NCBI RefSeq assembly: GCF_018223745.1
Contig: NZ_CP073653.1
Span: 1,417,001-1,481,000 of the forward strand
Direction of reading: 5' to 3'
Length of the DNA stretch: 64,000 nucleotides
Source: Clostridium beijerinckii
GTDB lineage: Bacteria > Bacillota > Clostridia > Clostridiales > Clostridiaceae
This document shows positions 26,630 through 36,196 of the stretch, in pieces; the first letter of the stretch is position 1; each line of letters begins with the position of its first letter. The translations under genes and the position numbers were made by a program. The notes under the pieces were generated by a model, which ran no database searches, was not told the origin of the DNA, and was given only the letters and a program-made list of their open reading frames with translations.

Positions 26630-27598
26630 GTGAAGAATATTTTTAAAACTTATAAGAAACTTTTCTCACTTTTATTGTCTTTCGTATTTGTATTAATAGG
26701 AACCTTTTTTATAAAATACTATTTTAAGCCGTTTTTATCCATGATTATAATAATTATAGTATGCGCTCCTATATACAAAATCATGATTAAGGCTAAAATG
26801 CCAAGTAAAATTGCGGGGGCTTTAAGTATTGTTACTGTCAATATTATTATAATACTTGTGACAATATATTTGGGAAGTGAAATTTTTTATATAATAAAAA
26901 AATTATACTTAACAAATTTAGAATGGATAGAGAAATTTATTCAAGATATTTCAGTTGCGCTAAATGTAAATTTTAATAATTTGGAAATTGGAAAGAGCGT
27001 AATATCCATAATTAATGATCAGAATATAAGGAAGGGAGCAGTAAATACTGGAGATAGTGTTTTAGCTTACTTTATAGGAAACATATGTGCTTTCTTTATA
27101 TTGATTGATAAGTCAAAAATTTTAGAACTAATTTCTATGTTGCTTCCAAAGGAAATGATGATGAAATTTAGAGATCAAAAAGAAAATTTTACTCAAATGA
27201 TTGGGATAGAAGGAATCTTAGTTATAATTTCAACTATGGAGATAATAATGGGATTTTGTATACTTGGAGTATCGAATTTTTTTGCCCTTGGTATAGTGTG
27301 TGGAATATTGGATATTTTGCCATATGTTGGAACTATAATTGTATTTATTCCGATTATAATATACAATATTATAATGAAGAATTTCCTTACTGCATTTGGT
27401 CTTATATGTCTATATATACTAGTGCAAGTTATTAGGGAAATACTAGAGGCTAAATTTTTAGGCGACAAATTAGATATGCATCCTCTTGTTATATTGTTAT
27501 CTATATACATAGGAGTAAAAATATTTGGTGTTTTAGGTATATTAATTGGCCCAATGTATAGCATTCTAGCAAAAGAAATAATTTATAGTACTGAGTGA
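26630..27598 (+). CDS. AI-2E family membrane protein (putative permease)
   Basis: The 322-residue protein is a multi-span membrane protein of the AI-2E transporter/PerM family (PF01594). Hydrophobic segments occur near residues 10-30, 35-55 and 60-85, then around 130, 185-215, 225-250 and 260-310, with the family blocks GVSNFFALGIVCGILDILPYVGTI and the C-terminal GVLGILIGPM. Members export small molecules or ions, or act in sporulation (YtvI type); the substrate here is unknown. The start is uncertain: GTG at 26630 lies inside the best ribosome site, while ATT at 26639 would have ideal spacing. It separates cdsA from dxr. Confidence 0.85.
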   Translation: MKNIFKTYKKLFSLLLSFVFVLIGTFFIKYYFKPFLSMIIIIIVCAPIYKIMIKAKMPSKIAGALSIVTVNIIIILVTIYLGSEIFYIIKKLYLTNLEWIEKFIQDISVALNVNFNNLEIGKSVISIINDQNIRKGAVNTGDSVLAYFIGNICAFFILIDKSKILELISMLLPKEMMMKFRDQKENFTQMIGIEGILVIISTMEIIMGFCILGVSNFFALGIVCGILDILPYVGTIIVFIPIIIYNIIMKNFLTAFGLICLYILVQVIREILEAKFLGDKLDMHPLVILLSIYIGVKIFGVLGILIGPMYSILAKEIIYSTE

Positions 27599-27722
27599 TT
27601 ATGAAGAATAAGGAATTTTAGTTTGATTTAAATAATTTATTTAAAGTTAATTAAGAGACTTTTAATCTTCGAATTAAACCTTGAGCAGTACTGATTAAGA
27701 TTTGCTTTTAGGAGGAAAAAGA

Positions 27723-28886
27723 ATGAAAAACATTTCTATACTAGGGGCTACAGGTTCGATAGGATCTCAGACCTTAGATGTAATAAGAAAATCAAATGGA
27801 GAACTAAAGCTTATAGGAGTAACGGCGAACACATCTGTAAAAAAAGTTATTGAGATAATTGAAGAGTTCAAACCTTCTTATGTAGGTATGATGGATGCTG
27901 TAAGTGCTCACGAAATAAAAAAGTATTGTGAAGAGCATAATAAAAAGATTAAAGTATTGGAAGGGATAGAAGGACTTGATAAGATAGCATCTTTAAATGA
28001 AATTGATATGGTAGTAACTTCTGTAGTTGGAATGATAGGATTAGAGCCAACTATGAAAGCTATAGAGGCAAAAAAAGACATTGCTCTTGCCAATAAGGAA
28101 ACTTTGGTTGTAGCAGGCGAAATTGTGATGAAAGCTGCCAAAGAGAACAATGTAAAAATATTTCCAGTCGATTCGGAACACAGTGCTATATTTCAATGCT
28201 TAAGGGGGAATGATATAAATACTTTGAGAAAAATAATTTTAACTGCTTCAGGAGGACCTTTTAGAGGAAGAACTTTAGAAAGTCTTGAAGATATAAAGGT
28301 GGAAGATGCACTGAAACATCCAAAATGGAATATGGGGAGAAAAATTTCCATAGATTCTGCGACACTTATGAATAAAGGACTTGAAGTGATAGAAGCACAT
28401 TGGCTTTTTAACTGTGATTATGATAATATACAGGTCGTAGTTCATCCACAAAGTATTGTGCATTCGATGGTAGAATATAATGATGGAAGTATAGTTGCAC
28501 AACTTGGAGCACAGGATATGAGATTACCAATACAATATGCTCTACTTTACGAAAATAGGGAAAAGCGTATTGCAGATACAATAGATTTTTATGAAATATC
28601 TCAATTAACATTTGAAAAACCTGATATAGATACTTTTAAGGCTTTAAATTTAGCGTTTAAAGCTGGAAAAGCAGGTAGACTTATGCCAACTATTTTAAAT
28701 GGAGCAAATGAAGCAGCGGTAGAGTTGTTTTTAGATAGAAAGATAAAATTTTTACAAATAGCTGACATAATAGAAAGATGCATGGAAGTATTTAAAACTC
28801 AGGCAAATAAAGAATTAACCCTAGAAAACATTATTGAGTTAGATAAAGAAGTTAAGGAATATGTAATAAAAAATGCGGTACTTTAA
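27723..28886 (+). CDS. dxr: 1-deoxy-D-xylulose 5-phosphate reductoisomerase
   Basis: Dxr (387 aa) makes 2-C-methyl-D-erythritol 4-phosphate, the first committed step of the MEP isoprenoid pathway. The NADPH-binding start is ISILGATGSIGSQTLDVI. ALANKETLVVAG, PVDSEHSAIFQ, TASGGPFRGR and HPKWNMGRKISIDSATLMNKGLE form the metal and substrate site, and NGANEAAVE is in the C-terminal domain. AGGAGGAAAAA precedes the ATG at 27723. ispG, the sixth enzyme of the same pathway, lies 1.4 kb downstream. Confidence 0.98.
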   Translation: MKNISILGATGSIGSQTLDVIRKSNGELKLIGVTANTSVKKVIEIIEEFKPSYVGMMDAVSAHEIKKYCEEHNKKIKVLEGIEGLDKIASLNEIDMVVTSVVGMIGLEPTMKAIEAKKDIALANKETLVVAGEIVMKAAKENNVKIFPVDSEHSAIFQCLRGNDINTLRKIILTASGGPFRGRTLESLEDIKVEDALKHPKWNMGRKISIDSATLMNKGLEVIEAHWLFNCDYDNIQVVVHPQSIVHSMVEYNDGSIVAQLGAQDMRLPIQYALLYENREKRIADTIDFYEISQLTFEKPDIDTFKALNLAFKAGKAGRLMPTILNGANEAAVELFLDRKIKFLQIADIIERCMEVFKTQANKELTLENIIELDKEVKEYVIKNAVL

Positions 28887-28903
28887 GGAGGGAAAAATTT
28901 AAT

Positions 28904-29914
28904 ATGTATATAATTTTGGCTATATTAGCATTTGGAGTCTTGATAATAGTTCACGAGCTTGGACATTTTACATTAGCTAAACTTAATGGGGTAAGAGTAG
29001 AAGAATTTTCAATTGGAATGGGACCGAAAATCTTTTCTAACCAAGGAAAAGAAACACAATATTCTTTGAGGTTATTTCCAATAGGTGGATATGTAAAAAT
29101 GATGGGAGAGGAAGAAAGTGTTGAAGACGAAAGAAGTTTTTCAGCAAAATCTCCATTAAGAAGAATAAGCATAATAATTGCTGGTGTATTTATGAATTAT
29201 GTATTAGCGATAGTTATTTTTACTTTCTTTATACATGCGTTTGGGTACACAAATAAGATTCCGACTGGAGTTACTCCAGATTCACCAGCCTCAGAAGCTG
29301 GGATTTTACCAGGAGATAAAATCGTGAAAGTAAATGGAATGAGAGCTTTCTCATACGATAATATTTCGGCTGGAATAGTATTAGCAAATGGAAATCCAGT
29401 AGATATTTCTATTGAAAGAAATGGAGAAAAGAAGGACGTTACGGTAACACCAATGAAGAATGAACAAGGACAATTATTAATAGGGCTTAATTTTGAAAGA
29501 ATTCAAAATCCAGGATATTCAGAGAGTTTTAAGCAGAGCTTTAATCAGACAGCTTCGTTAGTTTCTCAAACTTTTAAAGGTTTAGAGATGATATTCACAG
29601 GTAAGGCTAATCTAAAAACTGATGTAGGTGGTCCACTTACAATAGTTAAGATTTCGGCAGAAACTGCTAAAGCTGGAATTTGGCCGCTACTTTACTTTAC
29701 TGCTTTTTTAAGTGTTAATTTAGCTGTTTTTAATCTTTTACCTTTCCCAGCTTTAGATGGAGGCTGGTGTGTGATATTACTTATAGAGTTAATAACTAGA
29801 AGAAAGGTTCCGGATAAAATAGTTGGAGTTTTAAATTATATAGGATTTGCTGCACTTATAGGTTTGATGATATTAGTAACAATAAAAGATATATTGTTCC
29901 CTGTAAAGTTCTAA
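28904..29914 (+). CDS. rseP: Site-2 metalloprotease RseP (RasP)
   Basis: The 336-residue integral membrane zinc protease cuts transmembrane segments of anti-sigma factors and leftover signal peptides. The zinc motif HELGH is at residues 17-21 in the first membrane helix. A PDZ domain (about 115-190, with VTPDSPASEAGILPGDKIVKVNG) follows the FMNYVLAI helix. The third zinc ligand is in the NLLPFPALDGG motif, about residue 286. dxr-rseP-ispG is the standard clostridial order. Confidence 0.97.
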   Translation: MYIILAILAFGVLIIVHELGHFTLAKLNGVRVEEFSIGMGPKIFSNQGKETQYSLRLFPIGGYVKMMGEEESVEDERSFSAKSPLRRISIIIAGVFMNYVLAIVIFTFFIHAFGYTNKIPTGVTPDSPASEAGILPGDKIVKVNGMRAFSYDNISAGIVLANGNPVDISIERNGEKKDVTVTPMKNEQGQLLIGLNFERIQNPGYSESFKQSFNQTASLVSQTFKGLEMIFTGKANLKTDVGGPLTIVKISAETAKAGIWPLLYFTAFLSVNLAVFNLLPFPALDGGWCVILLIELITRRKVPDKIVGVLNYIGFAALIGLMILVTIKDILFPVKF

Positions 29915-29943
29915 GAATAAAAAATGATTTTATAACTATAAAA

Positions 29944-29987
29944 AACTTGCATTCAGATTTGAAGTGATTCTTATATGAATGCAAGTT
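29944..29987. terminator. Inverted repeat after rseP
   Basis: Perfect 12-bp arms AACTTGCATTCA/TGAATGCAAGTT with a 20-nt loop. On the plus strand only TTTCC follows; the longer T run would be on the minus strand, where no gene needs it. Confidence 0.5.
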
Positions 29988-30126
29988 TCCTAAGTTTAAA
30001 GTATTAAACTTACTATACATAATTTTAATAATGTACAATTTATAAGAATTATAAGACAAATATTAAAAAAATAGTATTAGAAATATTTTGATAAAAGAGA
30101 AATATGCAAAAATATATATGCTTCAA

Positions 30127-30208
30127 TTCACAATGCACAATTCACAATTACGGCTAGAATTCTTGCAATATTTTTAGAATTATGTTGAAGAATTATTTTT
30201 GCAATATA
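30127..30208 (+). repeat. Intact copy of the TTCACAATGCAC dispersed repeat
   Basis: Begins TTCACAATGCACAATTCAC and runs through GGCTAGAATTCTTGCAATA and AAGAATTATTTTTGCAA. The left part matches 5925-5984 and the right part 7642-7668, which flank the IS element. A 19-bp fragment recurs inverted at 12478-12496. Confidence 0.75.
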
Positions 30209-30231
30209 TATATATATATATATATATATAA
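30203..30231. repeat. Alternating AT tract
   Basis: About 14 uninterrupted AT dinucleotides, probably length-variable. Confidence 0.9.
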
Positions 30232-30274
30232 TGTTTATATTTTAGATTAATTATAATTAGAGGAGATACATTGT

Positions 30275-31354
30275 ATGGAAAGAAGAAAATCTAGAAAAGT
30301 CAAAGTTGGAAATGTATTTGTTGGAGGGGACTCACCTGTCACAGTACAATCAATGACAAATACTCGTACTAAAGATGTGGAAAATACTTTGAATCAAATA
30401 GAAAAGCTATATAGCGCTGGATGCGATATCATAAGATGCGCAGTTTTGGATATGGAAGATGCAGAAAGTCTAGGGGAAATTACAAAAAGATCTCCAATAC
30501 CAGTAGTTGCAGATATACATTTTGATTATAAATTAGCGCTAAAAGCAATAGAAAATGGTGTTTCAGCTCTTAGAATAAATCCTGGTAATATAGGAAGTGT
30601 AGATAGAATAAAAATACTTAAAGAAGCTTGTAGTGAGAAAAAGATACCAATAAGAATTGGTGTTAACTCTGGATCTCTAGAAAAAGATATTCTAGAAAAG
30701 TATGGCATGCCAACGGCAGAGGGTTTGGTTGAAAGCGCTTTAAGACATGTTAAAATTTTAGAGGATTTAGACTTTCACGATATTGTGATATCTATAAAAT
30801 CATCTAGTGTACAAATGATGATAGAATGTTATAGATTGATAGCAGAAAAATGTGATTATCCTCTTCATTTAGGAGTGACAGAAGCTGGAACTATTCAAAG
30901 AGGGACAATTAAATCAAGTATAGGAATAGGGACGCTTCTTGCAGAAGGAATAGGTGATACTATAAGGGTATCATTAACCACTGATCCAATTGAAGAAATA
31001 AAGGTTGGAATTGAAATTTTAAAAGCATTGGGATTAAGGAAAAAAGGCGTTGAATTCGTATCTTGTCCTACTTGTGGCAGAACACAAATAAACTTGATAA
31101 AAATTGCAGAAGAAGTTGAAAAAAGGCTTGAAAATTATAAAAAAGATATTAAAGTTGCTGTTATGGGATGCGTTGTAAATGGGCCTGGAGAGGCTAGGGA
31201 ATCTGATATTGGGATTGCTGGCGGAAAAGGAGAAGGAATAATTTTTAAAAAAGGCGAAATCATAAAGAAAGTAAAGGAAGAAGATCTTATTGATGCCCTA
31301 ATGGAAGAAATAGAAAAATTATGCACAGATGAAAAAAGCACGGAGTGCAATTAA
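30275..31354 (+). CDS. ispG: 4-hydroxy-3-methylbut-2-enyl diphosphate synthase
   Basis: IspG/GcpE (359 aa) is the [4Fe-4S] enzyme that makes HMBPP in the MEP pathway. The TIM barrel starts with GGDSPVTVQSMTNT; the cluster ligands are Cys264 and Cys267 (SCPTCGRTQ) and Cys299 (GCVVNGPGEAR), with the conserved Glu following. The last eight or nine residues (…CTDEKSTECN) lie within a 39-bp hairpin repeat whose array continues past the stop codon, so the C-terminal tail seems to be a recent addition. Ribosome site AGAGGAG. Confidence 0.97.
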   Translation: MERRKSRKVKVGNVFVGGDSPVTVQSMTNTRTKDVENTLNQIEKLYSAGCDIIRCAVLDMEDAESLGEITKRSPIPVVADIHFDYKLALKAIENGVSALRINPGNIGSVDRIKILKEACSEKKIPIRIGVNSGSLEKDILEKYGMPTAEGLVESALRHVKILEDLDFHDIVISIKSSSVQMMIECYRLIAEKCDYPLHLGVTEAGTIQRGTIKSSIGIGTLLAEGIGDTIRVSLTTDPIEEIKVGIEILKALGLRKKGVEFVSCPTCGRTQINLIKIAEEVEKRLENYKKDIKVAVMGCVVNGPGEARESDIGIAGGKGEGIIFKKGEIIKKVKEEDLIDALMEEIEKLCTDEKSTECN

Positions 31355-31505
31355 GAACAATTCACATATGAAGAAGGTGCGGAGCACAATTAAGAACAAC
31401 TCGCAGATGAAAAAAGCACGGAGTGCAAATAAGAACATTTCACAGATGAAAAAGGCACGAAATTAAATTAGGGATGTTTTCGCAGATTGAAGAATCGTGG
31501 AGCTA
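31323..31505 (+). repeat. Second array of the 39-bp hairpin unit
   Basis: Units at 31332-31370, 31371-31409 and 31410-31448 are exactly 39 bp; a fourth (31449-31489) and fifth are decayed, and the tail of an earlier unit lies at 31323-31331 inside ispG. Stems are GCAC-GGA-GTGC in units 1 and 3, but GTGC-GGA-GCAC in unit 2, a compensated change. The lead A run and AATTAAGAACA tail match the array at 10124. Confidence 0.85.
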
Positions 31506-31609
31506 AGTATATATAATAATGTATATGTCTATAAAATGTATTTTAAAATTGTGAATTATGAACTATGCATTAAAATATTGAGCAGATATTTAAAATTTGG
31601 GAATATCCC

Positions 31610-31638
31610 TTGTAAAGTTAATTTGTTTATGATATTAT
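31610..31638 (+). promoter_or_regulatory. Sigma-A-type promoter of the rimP-nusA-infB operon
   Basis: TTGTAA (31610-31615) and TATTAT (31633-31638) with 17-bp spacing and TGA just before the -10. The leader to rimP is about 165 nt. Confidence 0.65.
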
Positions 31639-31669
31639 ATAAGAAGATTTATTTCTAATAGCTAGAAAA

Positions 31670-31734
31670 AAGGAGTGGGAAGTTACCCGCTCTTTCTGTT
31701 TGTAACGCAACTAACTTAAGATAGTTGCGTTTTT
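31670..31734 (+). promoter_or_regulatory. Leader hairpins upstream of rimP (possible attenuator)
   Basis: First hairpin GAGTGGG/CCCGCTC (31673-31679 with 31686-31692) followed by TTTCTGTTT; second a perfect 10-bp stem AACGCAACTA/TAGTTGCGTT (31704-31713 with 31722-31731) followed by T residues. Both look like terminators placed between promoter and gene. A GAGTGGG-type hairpin before rimP is common in Firmicutes; control by NusA is inference. Confidence 0.6.
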
Positions 31735-31809
31735 GATTACAAATTTTAAAAATGCATAAGATAGATATAAGACATGTGTTTTTAAAAGATGAAAGTGAGG
31801 GTTAGAAAG

Positions 31810-32268
31810 ATGAAAAAAGATGTATTGATTGAAAGAATTGAAGAATTAGTAAGACCTATTGTTTCAGAATTGTCATGTGAATTATATTATGTAGAATATG
31901 TTAAGGAAAACGGTGAGTTTTACTTAAGAATATATATAGATAAAGAAGGCAGAGTATCATTAAATGATTGTGAAGCGGTTTCAAGAAGAGTTAGTGAGAT
32001 TCTAGATGTGGAAGACCCAATTAAAGAAGCATATTATTTAGAAGTTTCTTCGCCAGGTCTTAATAGGGGATTATATAAAGAAGAGCATTTTAAAAAGTAC
32101 ATAGGAAGCGAAGTGCTAATTAGGCTTACTAGTTCACTAAATGGAGTGAAAAGTGTAAAAGGATTATTAAGAGATGTCTCAGAAGATTCTATATTAGTAG
32201 AAGGCGAGACAGAAATTCAAATACCAAGAGATAAAATTAAGGCAGCAAATTTAGAAGGGGAAATATAA
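31810..32268 (+). CDS. rimP: Ribosome maturation factor RimP
   Basis: RimP (152 aa from this start) assists early 30S assembly. The N-terminal domain has [24 protein letters not shown] and the C-terminal SH3-like domain contains [22 protein letters not shown]. The ATG at 31810 was chosen because GTGAGGG lies about 9 bp upstream and family members begin here; an in-frame ATG at 31789 would add a basic heptapeptide and lacks a ribosome site. First gene of the nusA operon. Confidence 0.95.
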   Translation: MKKDVLIERIEELVRPIVSELSCELYYVEYVKENGEFYLRIYIDKEGRVSLNDCEAVSRRVSEILDVEDPIKEAYYLEVSSPGLNRGLYKEEHFKKYIGSEVLIRLTSSLNGVKSVKGLLRDVSEDSILVEGETEIQIPRDKIKAANLEGEI

Positions 32269-32284
32269 CGAGGAGGGTATAAAA

Positions 32285-33481
32285 ATGAATGAAGAGTTTG
32301 TAGGTGCTCTTAAAGAATTAGTTAAGGAAAAGGGGATTTGTGAAGATTTACTTTTTACAACTATTCAAGACGCGATGGTTGCAGCATATAAGAAAAATTA
32401 TGCAAATGCCAATACAAATGCACAAAACGTGAAAGTTAATATCGATAGAGAAACAGGAGAAATACATGTATATGCTCAAAAGACAGTAGTTGATGAGGTA
32501 TATGATGATGTAACAGAAATTTCATTAGAAGAAGCTAAAGAATTAAATCCTAAAAGTGAAGTTGATGATATTATAAGTTTAGAAGTAACTCCTAAAAATT
32601 TCGGAAGAGTTGCAGCACAACTTGCTAAGCAGGTTGTTACTCAAAGAATTAAGGAAGCTGAAAGAACTATAATATATGATGAATACAAAGAAAAAGAATT
32701 TGATATAATTACAGGAACTATATTAAGAAAAGATAAAGGTATTGTTTTTGTAAATTTGGGAAAATTGGAAGGTATAATAGGACCTAATGAACAAATTCCA
32801 AATGAGGAATATAAATTCAACGAAAAGTTAAAACTATATATAGTTGAAGTTAAAAATGGTAATAAAGGACCTCAAATACATGTATCAAGAACACATCCTG
32901 GATTAGTTAAAAGACTATTTGAACTTGAAGTTCCAGAAATATTTGAAGGCGTAGTTGAAATTAAAAGTATTTCAAGAGAAGCAGGTTCAAGAAGTAAAAT
33001 AGCTGTATACTCTAACGATGAAGAAGTAGATCCAATGGGCGCTTGTGTAGGACCAAAAGGAGTAAGAGTACAAAGTATAGTTAATGAACTTAAGAATGAA
33101 AAAATAGATATAATAAAATGGAGCAAAAATCCAGAAGAATTTATAGCTAATTCTTTAAGTCCTGCAAAGGTGCTAAGTGTAGCGGTTGATGAAAATAATA
33201 AATCTGCAAAGGTTGTTGTTGATGATAATCAGTTATCGCTTGCAATAGGTAAAGAAGGCCAAAATGTAAGACTTGCGGCTAAACTTACAAATTGGAAGAT
33301 AGATATAAAGAGTAAATCTCAAAAAGAAGCGCAAGATGAAGAAGATGAAAGAATTCTAAATACTGAAGTAGAAATTGAAAATGAACAAACTACAGATTTA
33401 AATGAATTAGAAATTTTTGATGATATTGAAGTTGATGATTCAATAGATGAAGAAACTTCAATGGAAGAAATACAAGAATAG
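32285..33481 (+). CDS. nusA: Transcription termination/antitermination factor NusA
   Basis: NusA (398 aa) binds RNA polymerase and modulates pausing, termination and antitermination. The N-terminal polymerase-binding domain (1-130) is followed by the S1 domain (about 135-200, GTILRKDKGIVFVNLG), KH1 and KH2 (about 230-345, with DPMGACVGPKGVRVQSI and SLAIGKEGQNVRLAAKL). The C-terminal 45 residues are strongly acidic and lack the AR1/AR2 repeats of E. coli, as usual in Firmicutes. Confidence 0.98.
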   Translation: MNEEFVGALKELVKEKGICEDLLFTTIQDAMVAAYKKNYANANTNAQNVKVNIDRETGEIHVYAQKTVVDEVYDDVTEISLEEAKELNPKSEVDDIISLEVTPKNFGRVAAQLAKQVVTQRIKEAERTIIYDEYKEKEFDIITGTILRKDKGIVFVNLGKLEGIIGPNEQIPNEEYKFNEKLKLYIVEVKNGNKGPQIHVSRTHPGLVKRLFELEVPEIFEGVVEIKSISREAGSRSKIAVYSNDEEVDPMGACVGPKGVRVQSIVNELKNEKIDIIKWSKNPEEFIANSLSPAKVLSVAVDENNKSAKVVVDDNQLSLAIGKEGQNVRLAAKLTNWKIDIKSKSQKEAQDEEDERILNTEVEIENEQTTDLNELEIFDDIEVDDSIDEETSMEEIQE

Positions 33482-33494
33482 AGGGGTGCTTTTC

Positions 33495-33761
33495 ATGAAG
33501 GTTAAGAAAATTCCTTTAAGAATGTGCACTGGTTGCATGGAAATGAAACCAAAAAAAGAATTAATAAGAGTAGTTAAAACTCCAGAAGGCGAGGTGTGTG
33601 TTGATCTGACTGGTAAAAAATCAGGAAGAGGTGCATACATTTGTAAGAACACAGAGTGCTTAGAAAAAGCATTTAAAGCAAAAAGACTTAGTAGAAATTT
33701 AGAAATTCCTATAAGTGAAGAAATTTATAATAAACTAAAGGATGAAGTAAATAATGAATAA
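33495..33761 (+). CDS. rnpM: RNase P modulator RnpM (YlxR)
   Basis: This 88-residue basic protein belongs to the YlxR family: VKKIPLRMCTGC is the classic start, with ELIRVVKTPEG, DLTGKKSGRGAYIC and ECLEKAFKAKRLSRNL. In B. subtilis YlxR/RnpM binds RNase P RNA and modulates its activity. The ATG at 33495 follows GAGGGGTG by 6 bp; a longer in-frame start inside nusA is unlikely. The 3' end overlaps ylxQ by 8 bp. Confidence 0.95.
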   Translation: MKVKKIPLRMCTGCMEMKPKKELIRVVKTPEGEVCVDLTGKKSGRGAYICKNTECLEKAFKAKRLSRNLEIPISEEIYNKLKDEVNNE

Positions 33762-34065
33762 GTTTTTTAACTTTCTAAGTATGGCAAAGAAGTCAGGAAA
33801 CTTGCTTGAAGGATATAGCAAGTGTGATGACTATAGAAATAATACTAAAATTTATCTTTTTATCATATCTAATGATTTATCAGATAAATCTAAAGATAAA
33901 TTTAAAAAGCATTGTAATGAAAAAAATATACCATATATTGAAGACTTCTCAAAAGAACAACTAGGACCTCCAATTGGACGTAAAGAAATTATGTTGCTGG
34001 GAATTCTAGATAACGATATAGCAAAAAGACTGTTAGCGTTATATGAGGAGGAAAAAAATATATGA
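33754..34065 (+). CDS. ylxQ: L7Ae-family ribosomal-like protein YlxQ
   Basis: The 103-residue product has the L7Ae/L30e fold: FLSMAKKSGNLLEGYSKC, a strand KIYLFIISNDLSDKSKDKFKKHC, and IGRKEIMLLGILDNDIAKRL. Such proteins bind kink-turn RNA; the role of YlxQ in the nusA-infB operon is unknown. It overlaps rnpM by 8 bp, with translation likely coupled, and precedes infB by 26 bp. Confidence 0.92.
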   Translation: MNKFFNFLSMAKKSGNLLEGYSKCDDYRNNTKIYLFIISNDLSDKSKDKFKKHCNEKNIPYIEDFSKEQLGPPIGRKEIMLLGILDNDIAKRLLALYEEEKNI

Positions 34066-34091
34066 GTAGATAATAATACGGGGGTGACTGC

Positions 34092-36179
34092 ATGTCAAAA
34101 ATAAGAGTACATGAATTAGCAAAAGAATTAAACATAGAGTCAAAGGAATTAATAACTATATTAAAGGAAGAATTTAATATAGAAGTAAAAAATCATATGA
34201 GTACAATTGAAGACGAAGATGCTGAATTAATAAAAGAATTATTAGCAGGAAAATCACCAAGCGATTTAGTAGCATCGGCTGATAATGCTGAGAATTCAAA
34301 AAGCATAGTTGACGTATATGAAGATGAATTAGCAGAACAACTTAACAAAGGTATAAAGAAAAAGAAAAAGACTAAAAAAGAAGAACAAGAAGAAGCAAGA
34401 ATAGCTGCTGAAGCAGAGGCTGAAGGTAAAGTAATTGAAATTGGTGGAAGCATAACTGTTAAGGAATTGGCAGAAAAATTGCAACAACCTTCAAATGATG
34501 TAATAAGAACGTTAATTTTTGCCGGAGTTATGGCAGCAATAAATGCGGAAATAGATTTTGAAACTGCAGAAAAGGTTTGTGCTGAATATGGAGTTTTAGT
34601 TGAAAGAAAAGAAGAAATTCAAGAGTTAGAAGTATTAAAAATAGAAGAAGATGATGAAGAAAATCTTCAAAAGAGACCACCAATTGTAACTGTTATGGGT
34701 CATGTTGACCATGGTAAAACATCTTTACTTGATTGTATAAGAAAAGCAAAAGTTACTGATACAGAAGCAGGTGGTATAACTCAGCATATAGGTGCTTATA
34801 CTATTAAATTGAACGGAGAAGAAATAACATTCTTAGATACTCCAGGTCATGAAGCGTTTACAGCTATGAGAGCTAGAGGTGCACAAATTACAGATGTTGT
34901 TATATTAGTTGTTGCTGCAGATGATGGAATCATGCCACAAACTAAGGAAGCTATCAATCACTGTAAAGCAGCAGGAGTTCCTATTGTTGTTGCAATAAAT
35001 AAAATAGATAAACCAGGAGCAAATGTAGATAGAGTTAAGCAAGAATTAGCTGAACAAGGATTGCTTGCAGAAGACTGGGGCGGAGATACTATATGTGAAG
35101 AAGTATCTGCGAAACAAAACCTTAATATTGATAAGTTATTAGAGATGGTTCTACTTACTGCAGAAATGCTTGAACTTAAAGCAAACAAAGATAGAAGAGC
35201 AGTTGGAACTGTTATAGAAGCTAAATTAGATAAAGGTAGAGGAGCAGTTGCTAGTCTTTTAGTTCAAAATGGAACTTTAAGAGTAGGAGATTCTATATTA
35301 GTCGGATCTACATATGGTAGAATAAGGGCTATGTTTGATGATACTGGTAAAAAAATAAAATCTGCTGGACCATCTATACCAGTGGAGGTTCTAGGACTTT
35401 CTGAAGTTCCAGAAGCTGGAGATAGATTTAATCAAGTAAAAGATGAAAAAACTGCTAGAAATATGGCTGAAAGCAGAAAAGACAAATTAAAAGCAGAAAC
35501 TTTACTTGCTAACCATAGAGTATCATTAGAAGATTTATATAATCAAATTAAAGAAGGTAAGGTTAAAGAGCTTGCTATAATCGTAAAAGCAGATGTTCAA
35601 GGTTCTGTTGAAGCTATAAAGCAATCTTTAGAAAAACTTTCTACTGATGATGTAAAGGTAAGAGTTATTCATGGTGGTGTTGGAGCTATAACTGAAACAG
35701 ATATAACTCTTGCGACAGCATCTAATGCAATAGTTATAGGATTTAATGTAAGACCTGACAACAATGCGGCTGCTCAAGCTGATAGAGATGGAGTAGATAT
35801 TAAATCTTATAGAATTATATATGATGCAATTGATGATGTTAAGTCAGCAATGATAGGAATGCTTGAACCAGATTATAAGGAAGTTATATTAGGAACAGCA
35901 GAAGTAAGAGAAACTTATAAAATTTCAAATGTAGGAACAATTGCTGGTTGTTATGTGCTAAAGGGTAAACTTCAAAGAAATGCAGAGACAAGAGTTATAA
36001 GAGATGGAATAGTAATATTTGAATCTGCATTATCATCATTAAAGAGATTTAAAGATGATGCAAAAGAAGTTAATGCAGGATACGAATGTGGTTTAACAAT
36101 TGAAAAGTTTAACGATATTAAAGAAGGTGACATCGTTGAATGCTTCATGATGGAGGCAATTAAGAGAAAAGAACTTTAA
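34092..36179 (+). CDS. infB: Translation initiation factor IF-2
   Basis: IF-2 (695 aa) is the GTPase that brings fMet-tRNA to the 30S. It has the short clostridial N-terminus: IF2_N start [14 protein letters not shown], a Lys/Glu-rich linker, and a second IF2_N near 120. GTPase motifs: [31 protein letters not shown], and SAK. Domains II and III and the C-terminal fMet-binding domain ([17 protein letters not shown]) are intact. Confidence 0.98.
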
Positions 36180-36196
36180 AAGAGGTGAAGATCAAC

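Larger units (their letters stand above)
29988..30274. other. Spacer before ispG with dispersed and simple repeats
   Basis: Contains the intact TTCACAATGCAC repeat and an alternating AT tract. The ispG ribosome site AGAGGAG is at its end. No gene seen. Confidence 0.6.
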
